A DNA stretch of 64,000 nucleotides from Eurosta solidaginis. Lineage: Eukaryota; Arthropoda; Insecta; Diptera; Tephritidae. The stretch is taken from the NCBI RefSeq assembly GCF_040869045.1, contig NC_090321.1:137135689-137199688 (forward strand). The letters run 5' to 3'. Position numbers and translations under genes: made by a program. Below the pieces are notes generated by a model. It did not search any database and was not told where the DNA came from. It worked only from the letters and a program-made list of their open reading frames with translations. Below, piece by piece: positions 1 through 10,491 of the stretch; within the stretch, counting starts at the first letter, position 1; each line of letters begins with the position of its first letter.

Positions 1-838
1 TAACGTCATAAAGTCTATGCCCCTACCAAATTTCAAAAGGATTGGTAAATTTTTGTTCGACTTATGGCATTAAAAGTATCCTAGACAAATTAAATGAAAA
101 AGGGCGGAGCCACGCCCATTTTGAAATTTTCTTTTATTTTTGTATTTTGTTGCACCATATCATTACTGGAGTTGAATGTTGACATAATTTACTTATATAC
201 TGTAAAGATATTAAATTTTTTGTTAAAATTTTACTTTAAAAAAATATTTTTTTTAAAGTGGGCGTGGTCCTTCTCCGATTTTGCTAATTTTTATTAAGCA
301 TACATATAGCAATAGGAGTAACGTTCCTGGCAAATTACATCATGATATCTCAACGACTGCCAAATTACAGCTTGCAAAATTTTAAATTACCTTCTTTTAA
401 AAGTGGGCGGTGCCACGCCCATTGTCCAAAATTTTACTAATTTTCTATTCTGCGTCATATGTTCAACTCACCTACCAAATTTCATCGCTTTATCTGCCTT
501 TGGTAATGAATTATTGCACTTTTTCGGTTTTCGAAACTTTCGATATCGAAAAAGTGGGCGTGGTTATAGTCCGATATCGTTCATTTTAAATAGCGATCTG
601 AGATGAGTGCTCAGGAACCTACATATTTCCAACTTCATCAAGATACCTCAAAATTTACTCAAGTTATTGTGTTAACGGACGGACGGACGGAGGGACATGG
701 CTCAATCAAATTTTTTTTCGATCCTGATGATTTTGATATATGGAAGTCTATATCTATCTCGATTCCTTTACACCTGTACAACCAACCATTATCCAATCAA
801 ACTTAATATACTCTGTGAGCTCTGCTCAACTGAGTATA
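1..838 (+). repeat. GTGGGCGTGG-type interspersed repeat, copy 1
   Basis: A non-coding interspersed element recognised by recurrent blocks of the type AAAGTGGGCG(T/G)GG and GCCACGCCCATT, a GACG-rich microsatellite near 675, and a conserved tail that runs through a stretch beginning TTGATATATGGAAGTC and ends in ...CTGAGTATA. The same organisation and the same tail recur at 7985-9013, so this is a dispersed family rather than chance. Short ORFs in it are accidental. Just before the end is a small hairpin (TGAGCTCTGCTCA). I see no transposase and no clear terminal inverted repeat, and the left end lies outside the window. The class is not known to me. Confidence 0.6.
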
Positions 839-1682
839 AATATGGTCCAATTAACATTGCGATGTCCAGGACAGGACCATATACTCCAGCTCCGCATTAC
901 ATCAGAGTAATCCATGGAGTACCCACAGTCCAATAAACATCGTGTAGTGATTACAATCGTTAAAAACGAGAAATGATCGGCTTACAATATGTTCGTGTAG
1001 GAACACGAGTTGGTCCATTGCTGCATTACAGTTGAGTATAATGGTAACTACTCCAATGGACCACATGATCCAACGATTTTTGCAGGGTAGTAGCAAGGTT
1101 ATCAATCTCCACCAAACTTGATGGACGCATTACTTCTTTTAAGATGTTATACTCTTATAAACGTGAAATGTGTACGCTAGGGGATAAGTATATAAACATT
1201 GCTTGAAAATTCATTGTATAAATTTACTTACATATTTTTGAAAAGTTCAAAAACCAATTATTTTATTAATATTTAACTAAGAAAAATTATTAAAAGTTGT
1301 TCAATATTATTGTATTTGAGCCAAAGATGAGCAACTAATAAATTTTTGAGCCCTGCCCACTTATGATAAACAGTTTTATCTTAATAACCGCTTTACCAAT
1401 TTTATTGATTTCTGTAAAAATTTATTACTCTTCTGATAGCCAAAGCCTAAGCTTTAAAATAAATATACATAAAGGATGCTTCGAAACTCATCTTAAAATT
1501 TGATAAGTTTTAAAAAGATGTAAAAACGAAAATTATATGATTATAATTACTAAATGAAATAACTGTATTATTTATAATAAATAATAAACTTGTATTTATT
1601 GATCTCTTTTTTTTCAATAAAATAACAAAACTAAGTACTAAATAATTTTTTTGTTGTGATAGAAAAAGGTGGATCATTTATT
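839..1682. other. AT-rich spacer without recognised gene
   Basis: Contains short diverged echoes (GTCCAATTAAC, GGTCCATTG, CCAATGGACC) that could be remains of an old inverted-repeat element, and otherwise AT-rich sequence. No coding signal is visible on either strand. Confidence 0.4.
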
Positions 1683-2980
1683 TAATCTTAACGTAGTCTT
1701 CGTCACTTGAAAATATATCTAACAAGGAAACCATTTCTGAGCTGTAGGTGTCTGTAATACCTTTTTGTGTGCCTCATGGATGATATGACTGGATAAGAAG
1801 AGATGGCCAACATGTTGAAAAGGTCCTCGTTTTGTCTAACTCGTGAGATTTTGCAAGCGTTAGTACTTCTATATCTTTTGTAGTCCTTTTTCTCGATTCT
1901 TGAGCTTCTTCATTGGTTCTAATTTTGCGATTTGATTTTTTATATCACTCACTATAGCTTTTATGAGATCCGAAAACTCCTTCTCATATTTAAATAATAT
2001 CGGCCGGCATAATTTAACTGATGACGGCCGTGGATTTTTCCAATATTCTGAAGCTTCATCTTTTAAACGGAGGAGAACAATAGAAGCCATAAACATATTA
2101 CCATCTGTAATTGTTACATCGTCTACATTTATTCTTTGTTTATATGCGCTTTGTCCTGATGATCCATCACAGCCCCATTTATTTATCAATGTTACGCTTT
2201 TTGGCAGTGATTTCAACTTTTCTTCAGAAAAACTTTTCAAGAGTCGCATAGGCGTATGATCCATTAAGTTTTGGAGCTCAACTTCAGCTAATACTACGGT
2301 TATTTCGGCTCTTGATGGAACTGCTTCTTTCTTGGCTTGAGTGATTTGTTTGTATCCAGAGAAAAGATCGGCATTATGTTGCATTAATTACTCACGCAAT
2401 ATATTATATTTATCCTTCGATAACCTGAGATCTATTAACAGACTCTTCAGGAGTGTATCTCCTAGGTAGCGCATTTGGGGGTGTGGGAATGCTATTTTTG
2501 ATCCTTGTCAGTCGCACTGGACTTGCTAACGCAACTGCTCCTATGATCTGAGATTTGCTGTTTTCTTCGTCCTTTTTATATTTAATAGCTAATGCTTCTG
2601 GAAGATGAGTCGTGGCGATAGTTCTAGTATAATCTGACAACTTCCTTTTCCTTGTGTAGGTCGAACATTCTTCTATGGGTTTTGTTGTCTTCCTCTAGCT
2701 CGATTGGTTGATGTGCTAGGCATATCTTCGTCCAAAAAACAGCTAGCAAGCTTTCATGCTTACTTATAAACCTTGAAGTAGAACGACCAACTGCTTGCCA
2801 TTTTCTTTGTATTCGAATGTAGAGGAAGCCAATTTTTTCTTTCAAGTCTTCGTCTTCTTTGTTGCATGCTTCATTTGGTAATTCTGTCATAGTAGCCTCA
2901 ACGAACTCCGCTTTTGTCTTTGAAGCTTTGAACTCCTCAAATAGTTTGGAGTTTTCTAGAGATATATTAAAATTTGCCAT
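1683..2980 (-). pseudogene. Transib (RAG1-like) transposase relic
   Basis: Three reading-frame segments on the minus strand line up as one decayed protein. The first has 118 residues beginning MANFNISLENSKLFEE. The second, with SDYTRTIATTHLPEALAIKY, is joined through a frameshift. The third has 171 residues and carries INKWGCDGSSGQSAYKQ followed by NPRPSSVKLCRPI. The DGSSG context and the NPRPSS..CRPI block are what I associate with Transib transposases, the family from which vertebrate RAG1 derives; the D of CDGSSG would be the first catalytic acidic residue. After a stop, an in-frame tail ending SSDEDYVKIK and a stop codon near 1683 looks like the natural C terminus. The central part holding the remaining catalytic residues is missing, so it cannot be active. 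I could not define terminal repeats. The family call rests on remembered motifs. Confidence 0.6.
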
Positions 2981-3025
2981 CGAGTATATCTTAATAAAAA
3001 ATATGTGAGCTATATTTATGTTTTT

Positions 3026-3326
3026 GTAATTTATTTAATAATTTGGGAAAAATTTAAACAACGTGACATCAGGGCGGACAAGGCGACAGCTGTTTCGATT
3101 ATACCTTGTAAATCTCTTCAAAGCCTTTTCTCCCGGGAGTGGGAGTCGAACTCGCACTCCTACGATAGTTGAAATGGTTATAAACGCATTCAGCTACGTC
3201 ATGCCTGTTGTAAAGTTTTTCCCAATTGCCTTCTTTTTGCATATTTTAATCTTTTACACATTGCATACTTCGTATGCAATTATGTGTTAAAGCTATGCTT
3301 GGTACGGCGGTTTTCAAAGAAACTTT
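3026..3326 (-). repeat. tRNA-like (SINE-type) repeat, copy 1
   Basis: First of two near-identical ~301-bp copies with 447-bp spacing. On the minus strand it contains a tRNA-type promoter: a D-arm/A-box-like TAGCTGAATGCG and, about 40 bases further, a B-box-like GAGTTCGACTCCC. These are followed by an AT-rich tail ending in AAATTATTAAATAAATT. The A/B box spacing and tail fit a tRNA-derived SINE, but the anticodon and T stems do not pair as in a working tRNA. The region upstream of the A box is also conserved between copies, so the repeat may be composite. The 75-residue plus-strand ORF across it is a shadow. Confidence 0.5.
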
Positions 3327-3472
3327 AGTTTTGTTGCTGTTTTCGTTCTATTTATAGAACTACAACGAATTAACCAATTTTGTCTGTTTGTATGATTTTA
3401 GTAATCGGGGATTGCCCATATTGCTTTTTTAAATGTATGAAAACATTTATTTGAAGCAATTTTTTAATTTTT

Positions 3473-3773
3473 ATAATTTATTTAATAATTTGGGAAAAAT
3501 TTAAACAACGTGACATCAGGACGGACAAGGCGACAGCTGTTTCGATTATACCTTTTAAATTTCTTCAAAGCCTTTTCTCCCGGGAGTGGGAGTCGAACTT
3601 GCACTCCTACGATAGTTGAAATGGTTATAAACGCATTCAGCTACGTCATGCCTGTTGTAAAGTTTTTCCCAATTGCCTTCTTTTTGCATATTTTAATCTT
3701 TTACACATTGCATACTTCGTATACAATTATGTGTTAAAGCTATGCTTGGTACGGCGGTTTTCAAAGAAACTTT
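3473..3773 (-). repeat. tRNA-like (SINE-type) repeat, copy 2
   Basis: Direct repeat of the preceding element with only a handful of substitutions (for example CTCGCACTCC becoming CTTGCACTCC, and CGTATGCAATT becoming CGTATACAATT). Both copies start at the same AATTTATTTAATAATTTGGG block and stop at TCAAAGAAACTTT. The shared outer limits and same orientation suggest a local duplication or two insertions of one family. Confidence 0.5.
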
Positions 3774-4429
3774 GTTTATTTAAATAAACAGAATACTATA
3801 GATTCCAAAAAACGACTGATATTTGGCGTTGTATTGAATATTGCTTTATATACTCAAATTATGGAAATGAGTTGCAGGGATATTATGCAGCTTGTAACTG
3901 AAAAATCTGGTTTTATTAACAAATTCCAACAAAAGTGACCGTACTAAATTCGCCTCCTTCTTACCTATACCTGTTCAGGCGCGTATTTATACCCAAAGTT
4001 GCTTCACTTTATTTGATGTAAAAAGTGACATCGCAGCTGGACGCAGGTAGACCTTATGAATTCAGGTAACTGAATGTTCAGAAAATACCTACTGTAAATT
4101 TCACGGAGACCTTTTTTGTCCTTTTTTTATTTTCCATCAAAGTTCGAAAAAGGTCCTAAAAATAGGCTTATCGAAAAACAGGAAGATCTGAATTAAATAT
4201 CCTTTCGTTATATTACAAGAAAGCAGTATCAGGCCGTTTTATTTAGAGACAAAACAATTTTTAATACAACAAAAATGAACAAAAACCAAAAATTTTTCTA
4301 AGTGTTAAAAATTAATCCACTTTGAGCGGCTCTACCTCCTAAAATATAATTTTCTGTTTAATCAAGGTTATATATTCGTAATCTCTTGAAAATGCTCTAT
4401 TAAACAACAACAACAACAAACCAACGTAA
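3774..4429. other. Spacer between repeats and LINE
   Basis: AT-rich sequence with no supported gene. The (CAA)n-like run near 4405-4420 lies just before the LINE ORF1 remains and may belong to the 5' part of that element. Confidence 0.4.
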
Positions 4430-4670
4430 TCTAGGAGAAGGCAAGTGAATAACCGAAAGCAAAATAAATTAGGTGTTGTATTTGGTTCGCACAACAACAA
4501 TGATCTTAATGTTCCTGTTCGCAAATCTTGACTTCATTTATCTTCTTTCGCATCTTCTGTTACTAAGGATGATATTATTAAATACGTCTCTCAGAAAACT
4601 TACATTAGTGTGGAGGAGCTAATGTTTCAAACTTCTTAGAAAAGGTGAACACGAAAATACTGAGCGAAAG

Positions 4671-4800
4671 TTTTTCAATTTTAAACTTGGCGTACCAACA
4701 GATTATGTCGCTATGGCCCTTAATGAGTCACTATGGCCTAAACATGTCAGGATCAAGCCTTTTTTCCAAAAGCCATGGCTGGGAGCAGAGGAAACCTAGC
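4671..4800 (+). pseudogene. LINE ORF1 C-terminal remnant
   Basis: A short open segment reading FKLGVPTDYVAMALNESLW and PKHVRIKPFFQKP, then a TAG stop. This is the usual end of a Jockey-type ORF1, a nucleic-acid-binding gag-like protein, where a hydrophobic (F/K)xGVP block precedes a WPxxVxV(R/K)PF motif. The stop overlaps the ORF2 start region, the common ORF1/ORF2 arrangement in these elements. Upstream, the frame is broken by stops (for example FQTS followed by TAG), so only this tail is recognisable. Confidence 0.6.
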
Positions 4801-5806
4801 TTGTAGAGATTTTACTAATTGGCAACGTCCTACGTCCTCTATCGCTTCTTCTGGTCTTAAGATCTACTTTCAAAATATTTCCGGTTTAAGAACTAAATCC
4901 CACATTGTTAACTCATTCAGCGCCCAAATGGACTATGATATTATTGTCATAGTCGAGACGTGGTTAAACTCTAATTTTTTCGATGGTGAATTCTTCGATT
5001 TAAACGCCTACGATGTCTTCCGTAAATACCGAGATCCTGCCAAGACTGGCTCTCGCTGAGGTGGAGGCGTTCTTATCGCTGTGAAACGCAAGTACCGTGC
5101 TTGCTTAATAACTCTATTAAATGACGAATCTTTGATTGACCAGCTATGTGTCTGCCTAAAAGGCTCTTCCAGATCCGGATCGCTCTATATCGTAGCTTCA
5201 TACATTCCTCCTAGTAGTGATTTTGAACTTTATAAAATGCATGCTGACAATATCACATCGCTTATCGAAAACAATGTATTAGATGATAACTTATGTATTT
5301 TAGGTGATTTTAACTTGAGTAACGTCCGCTGGACTGATAGTGCTTGTAACTCTTGTCTCATGCCATCTAATGTAACAGCCTCTCACGAGACTTATCTTAT
5401 AGATTGTATTTTAAGTGTTAATTTGAAGCAAATCAATTTATTTTTTAAGGAGCTAAGATCTCATATTTGTGACTGATAATATTAACTACGTTATTTCTGA
5501 GTGCATGTCGCCCATGAGTCAATGTGATAAACATCATAAGGCCATAACTCTAAGCGGTTATGAATACCTTCCGACTTTTCTAAATACTAATGATAAAATC
5601 ATTTACAAATATGATACCTATGATTTTGTAAATCTCAATAGTTTATTATTGGATGTTAACTGGACTCCTCTAATAGCAAACTCAAGTATCGATGAGTGCT
5701 TTTCCAGCTTCAAAGCATTTATGCATGAGTTCTGTATGAATAATAAATCCATTAAAAAGAAGCGACCACATAGTATTCCGTGGTACACAAAAGAATTAAA
5801 AAAAGC
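4775..5806 (+). pseudogene. LINE ORF2, endonuclease and linker part
   Basis: Apurinic/apyrimidinic-type endonuclease of a non-LTR element, the enzyme that nicks target DNA. Visible motifs: IYFQNISGLRTK at the N terminus, the catalytic-glutamate block VIVETWL, GGGVLIAV, and the ILGDFN block with its catalytic D and N near 5300. An in-frame TGA interrupts just before GGGVLIAV. A frameshift near 5469 moves the linker into another frame (it continues with the block IPWYTKELKKA), and further breaks lie between 5806 and 6025. The endonuclease would therefore not be made as a whole. The His of the C-terminal SDH motif is not obvious at the frame break. Confidence 0.8.
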
Positions 5807-6024
5807 TTAAAAACCTAAGAAACAAATTTCACAAACGTTTTCTGCTCACTAATAATATATATTTTTATTATAAATATAAAAACTTTGCTGTCGAGTTCAA
5901 TCGCCTAAATAAATATCTGTACAATAAATTCATTCGTAGCGCCGAGTAGAGTATTAAAAGTAATCCGAAATATTTTTGGACGTTTATCAAATCAAAAAGA
6001 TCACGTTCTTTTATTCCAAAGTTA

Positions 6025-7701
6025 GTGTTTCTTGATGATCAGTTCGCTGATGGGCCCAATGATGTAGCTAATCTGTTTGCTAACTTTTTTAAGTCTAATT
6101 TTACTACTGAAAATGATGTCCCCTCATCAAGCTTTTCTTCAAATTTCTCACACCTTAATTTTAGGTCTCTTACCCTATCTTCAGAAGACATTGCCAAAGG
6201 GTTTGCCACACTTAAGCCGTCTTCTCAAACCGATGTTGATGGCCTGTCGGCACTCCTTTTAAAAAAATGCCCTGCTCTAATTGCACCATTGAAAATTATT
6301 TTCAATAAATCTCTTGCTTCAGGAACCTTCATTAATGATTGGAAATTTGCTCAAATAATCCCAATCTTAAAATCAGGTAAGAAAAACGATGTTCGCAATT
6401 ATAGACCTATCACAAAACTCTCTACCATTTCAAAGCTTTTTGAGTGCATTATAAAAGACAAACTGTATTTTGCAACCAAATCTCTTAATTGCCAAAATCA
6501 ACATGGGTTTGTGTCTGGGCGATCCACAGCCACGAATGTAGCTGTATTTGAAGATTACTGTCATACTGCTTTCTCAGCTGGATTCCAGGTTGATTGCGTA
6601 TATACAGACTTCTCGAAGGCCTTTGACAAAGTTTGTCACAGAGTACTACTTGGAAAGCTTGCTCATATGGGTTTCCATTCCTGCTTTTTGAAATGGATAC
6701 AATCATACCTCTCTAATAGACGCTGTGTTGTTACTATCGATGGTGTTTCGTCAGAACCTTTCATTGCTTCATCCAGTGTCCCGCAAGGAGGCGTTCTAGG
6801 CCCTCTACTATTTGTTCTTTTCATCAACGACATAAGTAGTTGCTTTTTATTTGCAAATTATTTACTGTATGCAGATGATCTCAAAATTTTCGCGGTAGTC
6901 AGGGATACTTCAGATGAAGCTAAGTTTCAACGTGATATTGACGCTGTTCATTCGTGGTGTCTACGTTATAGACTCCCTTTAAATATTAAAAAATGCTTTA
7001 AGATAACGTTTGCTAAAATTTTGAATGTTCGTATTACGAACTATAGCATTTCGAACACTTTCCTGCGCAATGTTACTGAAGTAACAGATCTTGGGGTTAT
7101 CTTTGACCCGAAGTTGAACTTTAATAATCATGTTGACTTCACCATTGCAAAGTCCTACACAGTACTTGGTTTTATCCGTCGGAATTCCACTAGGTTTTCT
7201 TACCCTTACACTCTAAAAATGTTATATATAACATTTGTACGCTCTCGTCTTGAGTACGCAGTTTTCATATGGAGGGCCTATAGCCAAGTTTCTATTAAAA
7301 GAATAGAACGTATTCAGAAGGTGTTTCTTAAATTCGCTCTAAGAACCTTAAAATTCGACGATCCTGTCCCTTCGTATGCTTCGTGTCTCATGCTTATTGA
7401 CCTACAATCTTTGGATAGTCGTAGGTCTCTGTTGTCGATGACTTTTATATTCAATATTATTCTAGGGATCCTTGATTGCCCTTTGCTCATGGAAAGGATT
7501 ACTTTTAATGTTCCTAGGCGTAACCTCCGAGTCACTTACCCTTTTTACTGCAAAAAGGTTAAAACTAATTTCGCCAGCAATGCTCCTCTTGAAAGATCTA
7601 TGCGAGAATTTAATATTTTGTCTCAAACAATCGTCATTGATTTTTCAATGACCACTGAAGCTTTCGTAAATCTTTTTCGCTCGTTATCTATAAATCTTTA
7701 A
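6025..7701 (+). pseudogene. LINE ORF2, reverse transcriptase domain (open, 558 codons)
   Basis: Reverse transcriptase used for target-primed insertion. It is open across its whole length although cut off from the endonuclease by frameshifts. Motifs in order: NYRPIT near residue 126, VYTDFSKAFDKVCH near 192 (first catalytic Asp), SSVPQGGVLGPLLF near 250, and LLYADDLKIF with YADD at about 282-285. After these come the thumb region (TDLGVIFDPKLNFN) and the C-terminal block seen in Jockey-like elements (RSRLEYAVFIW ... RIERIQKVFLKFAL). Having all RT core motifs intact in one frame suggests a moderately young copy. It lacks its own start, so the first ATG is only the first methionine in the open frame. 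Confidence 0.85.
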
Positions 7702-7984
7702 ACTTGTTTTAAATGCTTAGCATATTAACTTCTTAAGTTTAGCATGTAACATACTTGTATTTTTATATAAAAATGTATGTACTTGTTGTTAGTAGTCTGT
7801 AAGAAACTTTGTTTCATTGACGGTATTACAATAAATATAAATACATGTATTAGGTTTATCGAACGCTTTCATGAAATTTTTGATTTTTGCCAGCTTTTCG
7901 GGCAGAGGCGCCATATTGCGCGGTTGCGTGAGCTTCAATTGCACATTTCATTTCAGATAAATTACTTTTCTACATAACACGTGG

Positions 7985-9013
7985 CACTTCTCTACATAAC
8001 ACGTGGCACTGCCCGTTTAAAAAAAAATATCTCCCCATTTCCTCTTACAATAAAACTTGATAAGTGAAATATCATTGATTCAAAACTATTTTTTGCTAAG
8101 TTATAGCTTATTATTCTAGTCTACGACCCTTTTAAACTTGTTTTATATCTAAGTTGTCATGGTCTTTAACCGATCCCGTCCATTTTTCCTAGAAATATTT
8201 TCTACTATAGGGGAAATTTGTGTACCCAATTTTATTACGATCCGTTAATTTTTCTTCGAGTTATGGCTCCCGAAACATAGAAAATTGCATTTCAAAAATT
8301 TTAGTATTTTCCAATTTAATGTTATAATTCAATTTAAAAAGTAAACTTCTATTGATACAAAGCTCTTTTTCGCTAAGATGTAGCTTATTATTTTCGTATA
8401 CGACCCTTTTAAAAATCTTTTATATAAAAGTGGGCGTGGTCCTTAACCGATTTCGTTAATTTTTTTTCAAAGCATTCCTTATAGTAAAGGCAACCTCTCT
8501 GCCGAATTTTGTTACGATAGGTTTAACGATTTTTCATCTATGATTAATAATATTTGTAAAATTGATTTTATCACAAGTGGGCGGTGCCATGCCCATTTTA
8601 AAAAATGTTTTCAAGTTTTTATCAAGAGTCTCAATATCAGTCCACACGTCAAATTTCAACATTCCAGGTGTATTATTTACTAAATAATCCGGTTTTTTTC
8701 CAAAATTTTATATATATAAAAAGTGGGCGTGATTATCATCCGATTTCGCTCTTTTTCAATACCAATCTATTCTGGGTCCAGATAAGCTCGTGTACCAAAT
8801 TCGGTGGAAATATCTCAATATTTACTCAAGTTATCGTGTTAACGGACAGACGGACAGACGGACGGAAGGACATGGTTCAATCAAATTTTTTTTCGACCCT
8901 GATGATTTTGATATATGGAAGTCTATATCTATCTCCATTCCTTTACACCTGTACAACCAACCGTTATCCAATCAAAGTTAATATACTCTGTGTGCAAAGC
9001 ACGCTGAGTATAA
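7985..9013 (+). repeat. GTGGGCGTGG-type interspersed repeat, copy 2
   Basis: Second copy of the family at the window start: recurring AAAGTGGGCGTGG(T/A) blocks (8428, 8572, 8719), a (GACG)n microsatellite near 8845, the tail through TTGATATATGGAAGTC, a small hairpin (GTGCAAAGCAC), and the end ...GCTGAGTATA. The conserved end together with a terminal hairpin in both copies suggests a defined 3' end. No protein is encoded. A 19-bp direct repeat (CTACATAACACGTGGCACT) marks the left edge. Confidence 0.6.
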
Positions 9014-9029
9014 TAACGTAACATTTCTA

Positions 9030-9377
9030 AAGGCCCCATTACTGATACTTAGCATAGACTTGACTTGGCTTGAGAACTGTCACTTACAGTTCTGTTAAAT
9101 GAACTTTGCATGTTAGTGATTATCCAAAACTTAGCAACACTTAACTTTATTTACAAGTCTGTTGAATTTTGATTTTCTATGTAAGTTCTAAGTGACGTTT
9201 ACATTTTGAGATGCCATTTGTTTGTTTCCATTTCATTTTGACATTTTGTCATACAAATTGACATTTATTGATTATGATGCCAGATTGTATGCGCTAAGTG
9301 TAGTATAATCAAGGCTAAGTTGCCAAGTTGACGCCAAGTCAAGTCAAGTCTATGCTAAGTATCAGTAATGGTGCCTT
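9030..9377. mobile_element. 348-bp MITE with ~40-bp terminal inverted repeats
   Basis: Both ends carry the same inverted sequence, beginning AAGGC(C/A)CCATTACTG and continuing through ATACTTAGCATAGACTTGA. The interior is AT-rich and non-coding. It lies exactly between the end of the preceding repeat and a LINE fragment. I do not see a clear target duplication, so the superfamily is not assigned. Confidence 0.8.
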
Positions 9378-9905
9378 GAATCTACTCGGCCACTCCAAAA
9401 CTTTCGACTCTGTAGATCACACACTTTTATGCATAAAACTCAATAAATTTTATAGTTTCTCTTCATCGTCACTGGGCGTAGTTCAAACTTACGTTTTCGG
9501 TCGTTCAAAAGCCGTAAGTATGGGAGACTCAACATCGAAACTTTCAAATGTTGACCTTTTTCGCGAGATAAAGTTGAATAACACTGCAATAAAATATGTA
9601 GACACTGTAAAAAATCTGGATGTGATATTAAATACAACGCTGACATGGAACAACCAAATATTCACTAATGTAGGCCACGTGTATGAAATGCTGTGATCCC
9701 TATGGAGTGTCCAGCAATTCACACCACCTCAAATTCGCCTACTTCTAGCTAAAGCGTATCTTATACCGACATTGCTATATGGCTGTGAACTATATACCGG
9801 TTGTGATAGCATGGGTAGGAGGAAACTTACTATCCTATACAACAACGTGGCTAGGTATGTTTACAGCAGGCATCGGCAAATTGGAAATGCAGATATATTG
9901 CTGAG
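9378..9905 (+). pseudogene. LINE reverse transcriptase fragment
   Basis: A decayed piece of a non-LTR reverse transcriptase, different from the element at 4430-7850. Recognisable blocks are HSKTFDSVDHTLL (the (S/A)KAFDxVxH motif with the catalytic Asp), a deletion that removes the YADD region, then KYVDTVKNLDVILNTTLTW, and after a stop LLLAKAYLIPTLLYGCEL and a downstream LTILYNNVARYVY block. The order matches the palm-to-thumb and C-terminal part of LINE RTs. It is truncated at both ends and has a stop near 9696. Confidence 0.7.
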
Positions 9906-10203
9906 AGCGCGATAATCGCGCACATCACTTGATGCATCGATTTCCGTAGTTCATTCGCTTATTAGCAAGCAACAAGACAAGATCGTTTGTTATTATATTT
10001 TTAATTCGCACAATGGCAATCAAAAGGTTTATACAATTAAATACATTGTATTTGCGCAAAAGGGTTGGTGAACATTAAATATTTTTCGCTTGTGGGCATT
10101 GAAAAAAACTAACAAACGATCTTTGCTTGTTGGTTGCTAATAACATTTGTCAATATTGCGAGCGACGAACACAATCGATGTTACTGCGCCAAATTCTCAG
10201 CGA
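9900..10203. mobile_element. Palindromic MITE-like element
   Basis: The two halves are imperfect inverted copies. The left half contains TTATTAGCAAGCAACAAG and GATCGTTTGTTA; the right half reads back as TTATTAGCAACCAACAAG and GATCGTTTGTTAG. The outer ends match more loosely through CATCGATT and GCTGAGA. No coding capacity. Exact ends are uncertain because the outer match is gapped. Confidence 0.55.
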
Positions 10204-10291
10204 CAACTAAACTAAAGAGAATTTGAATATGTGTGAATTGAGTGTGCACAATTGTGCCACTATTTGCCGATGTCTGATTTAAGCTGCAGAC

Positions 10292-10491
10292 ATTGGTGCT
10301 TTATCGGTAACCGTATCGATAACCTTATAACAGCTGATTCGACCAACCTTATGGGAATCAATGTAATCGATTATTGGTGCCGCTAAGGTCGTAACCGTAT
10401 CGTAGCCAACCAATTGGTTTTTGGTTTACCGTCGTAACGATAAACAGCTGATTAGGGATACGACTACAGCGATACGACATACGACACCAAT
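10292..10491. mobile_element. 200-bp MITE-like inverted-repeat element
   Basis: Begins ATTGGTG and ends CACCAAT. The inner parts of the arms also match as inverted copies (GTATCG...CAGCTGATT on the left, AATCAGCTG...CGATACGAC read back on the right). Mismatches are scattered, so it is an older copy. Non-coding. Confidence 0.55.

Larger units (their letters stand above)
4430..7850 (+). mobile_element. Jockey-superfamily non-LTR retrotransposon, broken
   Basis: A nearly complete LINE in sense orientation relative to the RyR exon. Order: C-terminal remains of an ORF1 (gag-like) protein, an endonuclease, a reverse transcriptase and a short 3' UTR ending in ACAATAAATATAAATAC near 7845. The endonuclease and RT belong to one ORF2 that now carries a stop and frameshifts. 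The RT core is intact. Family-level assignment (Jockey/CR1-like group) rests on the endonuclease start (QNISGLRTK), the FSKAFDKVCH block and YADD. Confidence 0.8.

Noticed and set aside
675..700. (GACG)n and similar short tandem runs as CRISPR-like repeats
   Set aside because: Simple microsatellites inside an interspersed repeat; no spacer structure and a eukaryotic context.
3140..3215. Working tRNA gene
   Set aside because: B-box is good but the anticodon, T and acceptor stems do not pair as needed.
3063..3737. Two near-identical 75-residue plus-strand ORFs
   Set aside because: They arise from the duplicated tRNA-like repeat; no codon-level conservation beyond the DNA identity.
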